NCBI RefSeq assembly: GCF_027943255.1
Contig: NC_072892.1
Coordinates: 23,583,792-23,647,791, forward strand
DNA: 64,000 nt
Origin: Anastrepha obliqua
Taxonomy: Eukaryota > Arthropoda > Insecta > Diptera > Tephritidae
Direction of reading: 5' to 3'
A program made the position numbers and the translations under genes. Below, in pieces: positions 24,501 to 35,725 of the stretch. The notes under the pieces were generated by a model. That model was not told the DNA's origin, searched no databases, and saw only the letters and a list, made by a program, of their open reading frames with translations. Numbering within the stretch: the stretch's first letter is position 1; the number at the start of each line of letters is the position of its first letter.

Positions 24501-27500
24501 AAAGTTTCATTATTTTTCATTCGCAATAGATAATAACTCATCATCATCTAAAATTCCCCTAATCCGCTTAAATTATGATAATTAAGTCCAATTGAAATGA
24601 TTCGAAATTGAGTCGTTAAAGAAGAAGAAGATAAACCCCCAAAAAATAGGAGAAAAAAATTTGAAAAAGGGGGTCCACACCCATCTTGGTCCAGGTATTA
24701 CTCTCCGCCTCCTCATTTGGGTGCAACTCGTATTTTTGAGATTGGGTAAAAAGCGTGCTCACTCTTATGTTAAGTTTAAATTTCTGTCCGTCCGTCTGAA
24801 GTTGCAAACTATCTAATTGTCTAAGAGTTCGAACTAAACTTTGCTAAAATGTGCACGGGGATATAAAGTTCGGGCCGGGCCGTAAGGCTTACGTGGTATT
24901 GAAGTCGGTAACATTCAAAGAATTTGAAATATCCTGTTCTTGCGCAGAATTCAAAATCTACATGATTACCGCTGTATTTCTCTTACTTTTGCTATACATT
25001 TTTCTTATTTATAATTCTGATTTATTCAATTTCTGAGTTGGCAGCTTTTGAACAATTTTTAAAAATATTAAATATATTTGATACACCCGCAGGTGCATGT
25101 GATTGACCGAAAAAGTGGACGTGTACTAACTGGGAGCAATGCACCTACAACTCTCAATCTTAAGAAATGGCTTCAAGAAAACCAAACATTTGAGGTAGTG
25201 CAACCAGGAAGTTCCCAAGCTCAAGAAATTGAAGTAAGTTATACAAAATTTAAGTATGTTTTAATAATACACTTAATATTAATTTCAGAAGAAACAAAAG
25301 CAGCGGCTTCCCCCACTATTATCTCCTGTAATAAATTCTACTGTGGGCAAACATATCCCACAATCACCACAAAGTGCACAGATTGCGCAAATAACTCCTC
25401 ATGTTACACCTATTGCCAAAACAGCCCAGTCGCAAAAGGAATGTGAGATCACCGCACAAATGCAAAAGCCGGCAAAACTCTTCATTGAACAAATAGTGAA
25501 AACAGCTCCAAATAGTCCTCGACCTGGTACACCCAAGCAACTACAAAAGTATCCACAACAAGTTTCTATTAAACCAGATAAGGTCCCACGTAGCGATTCA
25601 AAAGAAGATACAAAGGAAAGAAAGGAAAAATCATCAAAACAGCGACCATCAGTTGAAACCGTCGTCAAAAAGCATTCTGATACTGTGGCATCTGTAAGCA
25701 CTAATTCGGAACCTATTCGCTTGAATGTTCGCCGAACTCTAAAAGAACAATTGTTGCAACGAATGAATGAATCTGAAAGTGAAAATGACAGCAATTTGCC
25801 AAAACTAAGTATAGAGGAGATAGAGAAATTTGTTTTTGAAACAGAAGCTGAAATGTACGAATACTTCAGTCGAGACACCGGATCTCGATACAGGGCTAAA
25901 TATCGTTCGCTAATGTTCAACATTAAGGATAGAAAGAATCACACCCTTTTTGCGAAGATCTGTACAAAAATAATACAGCCCAAGCAATTAGTACGAATGT
26001 CACCGGAGGAGTTGGCGAGCCAAGAATTGGCAAAATGGCGCGAAAACGAAGCCAAACATCAATTAGAAATGATAAAGAAATCAGAACTTGACTTGCTTTC
26101 TTGCGCTAAAAATTACGTTTTAAAAACACACAAAGGAGAGGAAGTCATAGAGGGCAAACTAGAGGATTGTGTTAATTTGGATGTAACCATTCCCGTTGAA
26201 GATGTGGTGTCTGTGCTAAATAGCTCCGTTGTGAGTAGTAGCAGTTCTGTAGGTGAAAGAGCCAAAGCTGATATGGGAGCAATCTCTTTGTCCTTTGACC
26301 ACTCACAAAGTGATGCAAGTCGTTTGGATGAGGAAAAACAAAAGAATCACTCGAAGGAGAAGGATAGGGAACGTGACCGGGATCGGGACTGTGAGAGGGA
26401 ACGTAACCGTGAACACGGTCGAGATCGTGAACACTATCATGCGCGTGCACGTTCTCACGATAGCGATCACAGTCGCGAAAAGCAGCGAAAAAGCAAAGAC
26501 CGCCATAGAGATAAAACAAGATCAAGGAAACGTAGTAGAAGCCACACTCGAAGTCGCAGTCGGAGCCGAGAGAAACGGCACAAAAGTTGCCACAAGGAGG
26601 AAAAACGAGAGAGAGAGGACCGGGAGCGCGAGAAAGATAAGTTTAAAGAGAAAGAACGTGAACGCGATCGTGATCGTGATACTCGACAACAAAAAGATGA
26701 ATTTGATAGTAAATTGATTGATAAAACTGCAACTTCAAATATACCATTGGTTGGAAACTCCAATAAGAATAACGTAATTAGCAGCGGTAAAGACAAAAGT
26801 AGCATAAAACCCGCAACTACTTTAAAACCAATTGAAGCTTACAGTTTAGTAGATCAAATACTAGAATCTACCAAAACGGTAGAGGAGGCGGCAAATTTAA
26901 TAAGTGAAAAAGAAAAATTAAAGGAGAAAGAAAGAGAAAAGCTAAAGAAGGATTCTAGCAGACAAGCCACCACACCTCCTCTCCCTACATCGTCAGTAAT
27001 TCAATTTGTGTCTGAACACAATCACTCATTTTCCAGTGGAAGCACAACTGATGATCAAGAGCCAACCAGTACCGTATCCATAGCTACACCACCACAAGAT
27101 CCATACATACGTTATGCCGATGCTGACTCTCCAACAATGAGTGGAAATGTATCTACTTCTGGCATTTGGAGTGGCAACATTAATATGGTAGACGTTGCAA
27201 CGTTCCAGATTGTTCTACAAGCAGTTGTAGGGAATTCGCAAAATCTTGGAGCCTTATTACCCGAAGAATTAGATGTGGTTGGTCGCATTGGGCCTGACAC
27301 TGTTTGGGAATATATATCGAAAATCAAGAGAAGTCCTAACAAGGAGATCGTCATTATACGTCTTATTCCTGCTACGGAGTCAGAAACTGCAGCTTACAAA
27401 GTTTTATTTCAATATCTTGAAAATAGAAATCGTTTGGGTGTTATAAACACTGTATCGCCACAGATTAAGGATTTCTACATATATCCATTGGGAGCGGGAA

Positions 27501-29661
27501 AGACAATGCCTTCAGTGTTGTTACCAGCTGAAAAAATAGAATTCTATGAAGATCCTTACAGGCCGGATATATTGGTCGGTGTTTTAGTGAGAATCATTGG
27601 AAAACGTCACTCGGCTGTGCAAATTATTTCGACATCCTCATCAAACTCAAAAGTAATAAAGCATTTCATAATTATTTTGTGGAATATTTCTTGATTACAG
27701 GATTTTTTATACTCAATGCAAAAAGACATTTGCACTTAAGTTTCTTTCCAACACTTAGATTAGGTATAACCAAACTAGAAAAATATGTAAAGAAGTAGTG
27801 AAACATGTAAAATATTTATTATATTCATGTTAAATTTCGTCAGATAATAACAAACCTCTGCCGGCATTTCGCCATAAAACCCATTTACAGTTCAGAGACG
27901 TCAAAAAAATTGTAAGTCTCTTCAACCATTGGAAAAAAAGTTAAGGCGCATGAGACACTTTTTTTTTTATATTTTATGGTTGTTGTTGTTGTTGTTGTAG
28001 CAGCATAAACATTCCCCATACACATATACGGGGAGTGCTGCTGAAGAGACAGTCCTTGGCCGGATACAAATTCGAGTCGTTCCGGTTACGTAGAACCGAC
28101 TGTCGTGGGAACGTTATTTTATTGTTCGATTTGTTTGGTTTTTAGCCAAGAGTACTCAAATTAATTTTAGGAATTTTGGAACTTTTAGTATATCCGTGAT
28201 GGCGTAAACTTTTGGATATGCAAATTTTCTCAAAAATATTCTTACTAAAGCAAGCGTTTAATACCATTCGTTATGATCTCTATAACCTACATAATTTTGG
28301 TTTTGTACCAGGAATTACTGCTTAATCTCTTTCTCTATTTGATGTTCGGAGTCGTTTTAAAACTGTAGATCCCTCCATTTTGTAGAACAGTCACAAAACG
28401 CGCGCTACAAATAGGAGAAGCTCAGTCAAGCACCTAGCCAATTATTCAATTATTTATTTTACTGCTTAATCTCGTGCTATTTCTGCGTCTATGTGTATGT
28501 TGAGTAAAAGCTTATGTTGCCAAAATTGGACTGCCATTCCTGCAGCATCTCCCGAAATGTATGGGTTATATTTTAATGCTAGGGCAAGGGCAATAATATA
28601 CAATCCTTTTGAATAACGTCTACGAAAATATCAAAAGCAATTGAGAATCGTGTAGCATAAATTCCAAATTTTTCCAATAATCTTGTTTATTTTTCTCAGT
28701 CCTATCGCCGTGGAACTGACACCGACAGTTTTACGCCGCCTGGAAGTCCGAAAAGAAAGCGGCGTATGCATGCATCCACACCAAAAGTTGATGAAATTGA
28801 CGTAGATGCTATAATAAAAGCACCAATCACTACAAAGTCACACAAAGGTATGAAAGTCGAAAATTCAGTAAAATGATATACCAAAGTTTATCTTATCGTT
28901 AGCATCTACAATACCATCAACAGCTGCAACAGATGATGCTGATGAGCCATATTCACCTGGAGGAAGTTCTGAAGATGATACTCCCATAACGTCGAAAATG
29001 GCTGCAAGATCCGATGACGATGATCTAAAACGCAAAATGGAAGAACTAAATCGACAAATTGCTGCACAAGAAAAGGAGATAGCTGGATTGCTGAATGTGG
29101 AATCAACGGTAGGATGAGAAATGAAACAATTAAGTTAAAGTATACATTTCCCCATTTTTTAGTGTTTTGCAACTACATCATCATCTAAGACTTCCGCAGT
29201 TTTGGCAAATATATCGATACCTTCAAATCTTTCGCAAATACTTGCTAGCATAAAGGGCAAGCCGGAAGCTGGGCAAATGCAATTCTCTACAACTTCAATC
29301 AAGTCTCAATCATCCGTTACTCACGCTACAACAAAAACTCGTAGTAATTCGGTTGAGGATGAGGAATACAACCCTGAGTTGGTTTCTTTTGAAAAAAGCA
29401 GTAAGAATATTTTAAATTTTTAAATTAAGATTCAATTTTTCTCATATTTTTTTTTTCCAAAAAGTTTAATTCATATCTTTAATCATATTTTCAGCAAAAC
29501 CGACGGCTAAATCAACCAGTCGTTTAGCTCAGTTAAGCGAAGCAGAACTGCTAAGCATGGTTCCTGACGATATGATAGATACTCCGCCGGCTCAAAAATC
29601 TCTGCCATCTTGCACAGAAATAAAAACGCATTTTGAGGAGCCACCACCACCTGGCGTTTGA
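18508..29661 (+). CDS. pps: Pps-like PHD/TFIIS-M/SPOC protein (13 coding exons)
   Basis: The CDS runs from ATG 18518 to TGA 29661 in exons 18518-18680, 18738-19172, 19240-20126, 20177-20980, 21040-21599, 21664-21838, 23254-23976, 25093-25233, 25289-27652, 28700-28847, 28903-29108, 29163-29400 and 29495-29661. All phases agree, giving about 2336 aa. A 5'UTR intron (18446-18507) precedes the ATG. Domains in order: acidic/Ser-rich N-terminus; PHD finger at about 950-1003 (WCIC...CCDVC...H..C...CPKC); a Cys4 motif at about 1169-1190 (FCIVC...YCSDDC); TFIIS central domain at about 1440-1555; Arg-Asp/Glu/Ser tract at about 1650-1770; SPOC domain at about 1920-2070. This order matches PHF3/DIDO and Drosophila Pps (partner of Sans-fille), a nuclear protein linking Pol II chromatin to splicing. 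The GTTCGT donor at 21600 is non-consensus but keeps the PHD frame. Confidence 0.93.
22200..22490 (-). pseudogene. LINE reverse-transcriptase fragment in pps intron 6
   Basis: The minus strand decodes DFKKAFEIIDR (reverse-transcriptase motif A), then after a frameshift KYGIQDVVLEWFKSYLENRH and KKGVQQG, the conserved core of a non-LTR reverse transcriptase. Truncated and frameshifted. Confidence 0.8.
22564..22690 (-). repeat. Short interspersed repeat with (CAA)n tail, copy a
   Basis: About 127 bp, starting on the plus strand with (GTT)n GTAGCAGCATAAACAT and ending ACTGTCGTAGGAACG. Read on the minus strand it ends in (CAA)n, like a retroposon tail. Internal near-palindromes are visible (TTCCC...GGGGAA). 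It lies in pps intron 6. Confidence 0.8.
22958..23160 (+). mobile_element. SINE copy in pps intron 6
   Basis: tRNA-like head (GCCGTAGCCGAATGG, box-B-like GTTTGAATCTCC) and most of the body, truncated at CCCTCCATAATA. Same orientation as the host gene. Confidence 0.85.
27978..28113 (-). repeat. Short interspersed repeat with (CAA)n tail, copy b
   Basis: Best-preserved copy in pps intron 9. It starts (GTT)6-like on the plus strand and ends CGACTGTCGTGGGAACG. Confidence 0.82.
28341..28455 (+). mobile_element. SINE 3' fragment in pps intron 9
   Basis: Matches the last third of the SINE (GTTCGGAGTCG through GCCAATTATT) with an ATTT-rich tail. Diverged. Confidence 0.7.
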
Positions 29662-31548
29662 ATTATGAAACACACATAATTGCACTTGCCCTCATGAATG
29701 ATGAAAGCAGCTCATGCGTGTTTAATGATCACCTTTTTATTTTATGTACATTTATTCGAATTATCAAATTAGTCATTAGGATAATTGCGTTAAATTATGC
29801 ATTACTCATACTTGTATGTATATGAAAATCACCAGCTATTCATTTGTGGACTTAAGAATTTACACCATTCTCAATTGCTAATCATTTAATTACACAGGGT
29901 TGTCGTAAATTGTTATTTCACCAAGCAAAAGTAATTAACATGCGATGACAAAAATAAAGGAGGACGGATAGGACCTGAGGTCCTAAGATTCCATGCAAAT
30001 AGATGCATCTTTGTTATCACCTTCTGGTTTAGAGCTTTCGTTAAGGTTGCTTTCAAAGGAACTGGGTACTATTTAGTACCAATAGTGCAAAGTTCGGGCA
30101 CTTCACAGATAAACGTGTGTAGATTATATGAAATTTTATATTATATATGTTCTTACTTATGCTCTAATAATAATTCATTTGTAGTTGTATAATAGAAACA
30201 CTGCTTGTAAAATATAAATAAAGTAAATGCAAAAGCTCAAAGGTAAATAAAAAAAACAATTTCTTATTTGCAGTACACGTTTTTTGTTGGCTCACAATTT
30301 TAAATTATATACAAATATAGTTTCTAGTGCATAATTCGCCTGTGTGATGTAGAACTATGCGAAATTTAGAAATACACAAACAAAAAATCTTAAATGAGTT
30401 GATACATTCTTGAAAGATGTTTGGGAGAAGCCTCTCAAATCTGTGGTGTGCTCGTGTTAGGTAGAAGTGGCAGTCGGTCTCTAAACATATGAAGAGCCAG
30501 GTAATTCTGTTGCCGAATAGTAAATTGTGGAGAAGCTGTTTCATTGCAGAGTTGGATTTTTCATAACCCACCAATATAAAATGTTTTCATAATATTATGT
30601 CGGGTTTGGGAATCGAAATCCAGGGTATACTTCCGGTATGTCAAGCACACTGGAAACGCCAAAATCTTATTTTTTTATTTAATCTTAATTGAAGTGTCGG
30701 GATGAAAATCCACAACACGCCAGAGTATTCCACCGTTTGCGAGTTCAAACTGTATTCTACAGACTGCATAAAACTACAGACTACCGTTATTAAGGCAGCT
30801 TCCAGGTTTTTATGATTTCTATCGTTTTATTTTTAAATTATGTTGAATAATTTTTGTTTTTATCGATGGCTTTAAATTTCTTTTAGTGTATTGCCTTTTT
30901 ATTAGTTAATTAAATTTCGTATGTTTTTATGTTATCTTGGAGGCGAATATATTATAATTTATTAACTTATTGATATAATTACTTTTTTTTTTTTTTTGTT
31001 TAAAAGTCTTCAGTAAAAAGGCTACGAACTTATTCCCCAACCCAATATATTCATTTAAGCGGAAGTTTTTGTTTTTTTAATTCGTTGCAGTTTCTTTAGA
31101 TAGATTGATTTTCATTTATATGTAATTGTTTATTTTTATTATACGCGATAGATCTAAACAACCTTTTAATCGGTGAGCCATTTTGTGACTGACCCAAAAT
31201 TTTATGTACTATACAAATTTAGCCATTTTTAAGTGTGTGTTTGTGGCTGGTGAACTAAAAATGTAGCCAGCCAATTGAATGCAAACTCGCAGGATAAGTT
31301 TGTCTTTAAGCCAATTAGAAATATATCTCTCAAAATCGGTGCACTAGACTGAGCTAATTTACTGGAGCCGCAGCCCTTTGTCGGGAAAAACCCGAGTCAT
31401 TCCGGTAACATAGAACCAGCTGCCATGGGAATGAATTTATAGTCTGGTTTGACTCAAACAGGAAACACATATTAGCTACTGGACGGGAAGTATTTTGCTC
31501 CAAATCTACTCGATAAGTGACGTTAGGATCGAAATATCTCTAAAACTT
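29662..31548. other. pps 3' flank and gene-free DNA
   Basis: AT-rich. AATAAA at about 30218-30223 could serve the pps transcript. A fragment of the (CAA)n-tailed repeat sits at about 31375-31431 (CATTCCGGTAACATAGAACC). No coding feature supported. Confidence 0.5.
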
Positions 31549-31551
31549 TTT

Positions 31552-31676
31552 GTTGTTGTTGTAGCACATAAACATTCCCCATACACATATACGGGGAATG
31601 CTGCTCAAGTTACAGTCCTTGGCCGGATATAAATCCGGGTCGTTCTGGTTACGTAGAACTGACTGTCGTGGGAATG
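31552..31676 (-). repeat. Short interspersed repeat with (CAA)n tail, copy c
   Basis: Starts GTTGTTGTAGCACATAAACA on the plus strand and ends CTGACTGTCGTGGGAATG. Full-length relative to the other copies. Confidence 0.82.
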
Positions 31677-31748
31677 TATTTAAGGTTCGATTTGGCCCAA
31701 ATGCAAAGCATAGCTTCATGAATAAAAATATTTTTAGTTGGCATATTT

Positions 31749-32460
31749 TGACGTGATAACGTCTTATAATTCGATTTAACAGGCTGCACGCACGAAAAAA
31801 TGTGTCGTTACCTTGCTGATTAGTGTTACCTTGCTTATATGTCGTTACCTTGCTCATTAGTGTTACCTTGCTCATTGCATTGAATGAACTGCAAGCGAAA
31901 GCGCGGAACGAACGACAAAGCAAACGAACGGCAACGTTCGACATCTTGCTCTCTCCTACTTAAGTGAGCGTATATATGTATGTATATGCGCATATGTACA
32001 TATATAAATTCACGTATTTGTATTTGCATATGCCTTCTTATTGATTATTATTAATTTGATTCACTTGAAGAATTTAAAATAAAACCAAGTTTGTTAATAA
32101 TACCTGTTGTTTTAATGTTATTATTATTTTTTGACGTGATAACGTCTTATAATTCTATGTAGCCGGCTGCACGCACCAAAAAATGCGTCGTTACCTTGCT
32201 TGAACAGCATGTTATGTTATGTTATGATATGTTATGTTATGTTATGCTATGTAATGTTATGTTATGTTATGTTATGTTAAAGTATATTATGTTATGTTAA
32301 TGTTACCTCATTCTCTATATCCATACAAAATATCTATCAAACAAATAAAATTAAAATTTTGTTTTGAAAAATGCAACCATTCAATCAGTATTTTCTTATG
32401 ACGTTATCACGTTAAACTATCGTCAGTAAACCGACTTTACAGACAACCTCTTTTTATTCT
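31749..32460. repeat. Composite repeat with GTTACCTTGCTCATT motif (copy 2)
   Basis: A unit beginning TTTTGACGTGATAACGTC (31749) recurs 382 bp downstream (about 32131), so the element contains at least a partial direct duplication. It ends at 32303-32460, which matches 17366-17516 closely (TATCCATACAAAATATC, TTATGACGTTATCACG). A (TTATG)n microsatellite separates the second unit start from the right end. Confidence 0.72.
32205..32302. repeat. Pentanucleotide (TTATG)n microsatellite
   Basis: About 19 mostly perfect units of GTTAT/TTATG embedded in the composite repeat. Confidence 0.9.
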
Positions 32461-33684
32461 ACGCTACGAACGGCCCGGATTCAGATATATAGATTCTTCA
32501 TTATTATGGAAACATACATAAAAATCTTAAAGATTATTTAGTAAAGAATATACGACAATATTCTAAATGGTCATCTGTCAAAAAAAAACACAATTAAATT
32601 GGCATTTAATACAAAATTTGTTCCAAACCGATTGCGCAAAGCTTAATTATATTCGTTTACAATCAACTGTCTATAGTTTAAAGCGCTAGTGACAAGCAAA
32701 ATTAGACGATTCCATCCGCCTGAATCAATTCTATTAAATCTATTATCAACTTCATCTTGGTCTAAGTAGAATTGCCCAAAGTACCGACATCTAATTTGTT
32801 TCAAAATTGGGCACCTCCTAAGAAGTGCGCTATGTTTTCTTATTCGTTTGAGTTGCAAAAAGAGCACTTAAAATTTGTGAGGTAAATATGTAAGATTGCA
32901 TGTGGCCCTCAAAACCCAAAAGATTTTATAGTTTTTAACCCGTTGAAATAGCTTTTACTAATTTTGTGATCTAAGTAGGCTCTTGAATATGCGCGTACTT
33001 TTCAAGGTTACCCAGCCAAGGACTGTCAAACACGCAGCATTCTCCAAGATTATGGGGACTATCGTATCCTGTTACAAACATGACAAGTTTTAGTTGAACG
33101 ATAACATACAAAGTTATGCACTAGAATGATTTTATTTACTTTTCCATTAATTTCATATCAAATTGAGCCGCAGCGAGGCGCTGTCAAGTTTGCTAATTAT
33201 TAATACTAGTATGTAACCCCCGAAAATCGGGTGGGCTTTTTTCCCACGGAAAGTAAACAGCATATGTGACACTTTTATATATTAAAAGTTATGATGATTA
33301 GAAAAGTGTATATTTTTATTCATGGGTAAGACTCCGTCAGAAAATATGAGATTTGCAAGTGGTCTTTCGATTTCTTTGAAACTTTGGGAAATATTAGTTC
33401 TAGGTAAGATACATTCGAACCTAAAAGGATTTTGAAAAATTTTCAAAATTGAGTCATCTACGCCATGTTGAAAATCGGGACCGTGTTTTTTTCAAAAATC
33501 AATATTTCTTGAACCGTTGGATGGATTTCAATGCAATTTACAGACAATATAAAAACAAATAAGTAGTTTAAATTAGTATTATGTTAAAAAAAAAATTTCG
33601 AAATTTTGACCAAAAAAAGTCAAAAAATTTTTTTTAATCAATTTTTAGTTGATTTGGCCAGTTTTTTAGATTTTCTGTTATACA
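32461..33684. other. No gene recognised
   Basis: AT-rich DNA. A short piece near 33012-33045 resembles part of the (CAA)n-tailed repeat (CCAAGGACTGTC). Nothing else supportable. Confidence 0.4.
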
Positions 33685-34010
33685 CGTAACGATTCCTTAT
33701 GATTTAACCTTTATTTTGAAAAAAAAAATTTTATGGTGTCTATAATAGTTCTCGAGATATTGCGATTTTAGTGGAAGCGCGCACGCACGGTTCGCGTCCG
33801 CACGCACGGTTCGCGCTGCGTTTTATGTTCCTGTATGAAGTGACTGAAGCAGACTGCTGCAGGTGTGTGCTCGTTTTTCTACTCCCGCGCTGCGTAACCG
33901 CGAACTTCACGGTGCGCGCTTCTACTAAAATCGCAATATCTCGAGAACTATTATAGACACCATAAAATTTTGTTTTTCAAAATAAAGGTTAAATCATAAG
34001 GAATCGTTGT
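33685..34010. repeat. Long inverted repeat, arms about 100 bp
   Basis: Left arm 33685-33785 and right arm 33911-34010 are nearly perfect inverted copies (landmarks AACGATTCCTTATG, TATTGCGATTTTAGT), separated by about 125 bp of GC-richer spacer. The right arm ends exactly where the Helitron helicase frame stops matching. It could be a foldback-type insertion or an inverted duplication. Confidence 0.85.
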
Positions 34011-35230
34011 GAAACAATCGTATCAACGCTGAGATATGTGCGCTCTTGACCAGATAGCGTATCGACTATACTCGAGTTTATGATGGCACATTGATCATTT
34101 TTTGGACATAATATGGCTCGGCCTTTTAAATTATCGATTTCTACTATTCCATTGTTTGGTTGGAAAACCCAGTCAATGAGGTTTCCGTTTTTTAAAAGAA
34201 TTTGATCAGAAATTTTTACTCTTGATGCATTATCTTGCCCTTCGCCGTGTCCTATGCGCAAAAGAAAATTACAATAGTTAGGTTCTTGACTACGCATATT
34301 GATTGTGAGCTTAAGGGGGAAGTCTACTGTGACAAGGGAAAAAACAGGCTTATTTTCCGGATTTTATTTCTAACAAAATATTGCTCGTACATAAAATCTA
34401 TTTAAACTCTTATCTTTATTATATATTTAAGTTTTTGAAAAAAAAAATTTTAAGTCAAAATATTCAAAATGGCCGCTGTGGCACTTCTGCAAGCGCAAGT
34501 CCGCTTTTCTTAGGTGCCTAAACGGTGTACATGAAATCTTACGTTTCGGTGATCTAAAACAAAAAAACAAAATATTGTTATCATATACATAGTATTGACT
34601 CTCGTCTGACGTAGGATTATGTCGATAAAAAATTTTGGCGTTGAAAAAAAAATTCTTGAAATTTTTTTCTTTTTTTTGCCTAAAATTGATGTTACTATTG
34701 TTTATAACAATTTAACAAATAACGATATCAAAAAAATCCTATGTCAGACGAGAGACACTATTACAGAGAATATATAATTAAATTTTTAAGCTGATTCATT
34801 TATCAGAACTCGAGATATCGTGTACACCGTATACAAAAACTTAGTTTCGAGAAAAATGCGTTTAAAGTTTCATGTGCCGCAGGTACGCGCTTTGGAGCGC
34901 TTCGGGAAAAGGTCGAAATTTCAACGAAGTAAAATTTAGCCAGCTGTAACACATATTGTACCTTATTTAAGAGGGTTCAAAGTATTTTTTAAGCTAATAA
35001 AAAAAAATCGATTTATTGAAAAATTCACAGTAGACTTCCCCCTTAAATGATTTAAAAAATTTCCACAAAGAGCAACGCTTTAAACAATTACGAACTATGC
35101 CAGTTTGCGTATTTCTCGGTACCACAGGCAAAACTTGCCTAAAGTCTCCACCCAGAATAATAATTTTCCCACCAAAAGGCGTCTCATTTTGGTGAATATC
35201 GCGCAAAAGATTAAAGAGTTCTTTGCCCAT
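33990..35230 (-). pseudogene. Helitron Pif1-type helicase fragment, split by insertion
   Basis: The minus strand reads MGKELFNLLRDIHQN, FGGKIIILGGDFRQVLPVVP and LKRCSLWKFFKSF (35230-35047), is interrupted by a 728-bp element, then resumes KLTINMRSQEP, LLRIGHGEG, LKGRAILCPKND and TYLSVDTI (34311-34010). These are ordered motifs of Helitron/Pif1 helicases. The frame is intact across the insertion once one TTAA copy is removed. The reading ends abruptly at the inverted repeat 33685-34010. Both termini of the Helitron are missing. Confidence 0.88.
34315..35042. mobile_element. 728-bp TTAA-flanked miniature element (copy 2)
   Basis: Inverted repeats GGGGGAAGTCTACTGTGA at both ends and exact TTAA duplications (34311-34314, 35043-35046). 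No transposase. In inverse orientation it resembles the element at 11801-12527, sharing end sequence, ATCGATTTTTTTTT subterminal tract and length. Confidence 0.9.
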
Positions 35231-35725
35231 ACAATGCTGTGCTCATTAGAAAGAGTGTTAAACAAAGCAAACGTACTAATATATATGCATATATTTGTGT
35301 GTCATCCCGCTTTGCATAGACATCGCTGTTATCAATATGAAAATTTTGGTAACTTTACACGCAAATATTTTATGAACAAATTAACCAATTTTAATTTTCA
35401 TAATTTTCCGTAAATATGCTCATCAAAACCTTTCTTTTGATATATATTTCATATCTGTACATATTGTAGTTTAGTCAGAATAAGCGCCATGTTTTAAAAT
35501 AATACTATAGATTTAAATACAATGCAAATACGTGTACATACATACATACACTTGTATACGTATTACTCGTAATACGAGTAGTTTTATTTCGATAAATGAA
35601 TCAACGTTTGTTAGTTTTACGACAACATTACTAAGTAGCTACATATACATATATAATTTCATATTAACATACGCATGATTTCACTAAGTGATACGTAATA
35701 TATAAAAATGTATTCAGACGTCCAT
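35047..35725. other. Helicase remnant then gene-free DNA
   Basis: After the helicase fragment (to 35230) the remainder is AT-rich with CATA microsatellite-like tracts. It contains the 3' flank of the beta-sarcoglycan gene. Confidence 0.45.

Noticed and set aside
25399..25923. Long minus-strand open frames opposite the pps exons (also at 26172-26805)
   Set aside because: They mirror the strongly coding plus strand, carry Ser/Arg-complement composition and have no motif.
31540..32029. Minus-strand open frames of about 134 and 64 aa
   Set aside because: They lie across the (CAA)n repeat and the composite repeat, and the equivalent frame at 16421-16612 is not conserved as protein.
32205..32302. 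CRISPR-like or satellite array
   Set aside because: It is a simple (TTATG)n microsatellite with no spacers, in an animal genome.
33771..33956. GC-richer open frame inside the inverted repeat
   Set aside because: It is only the hairpin loop and arm edge, with no protein motif and no splice or start support.
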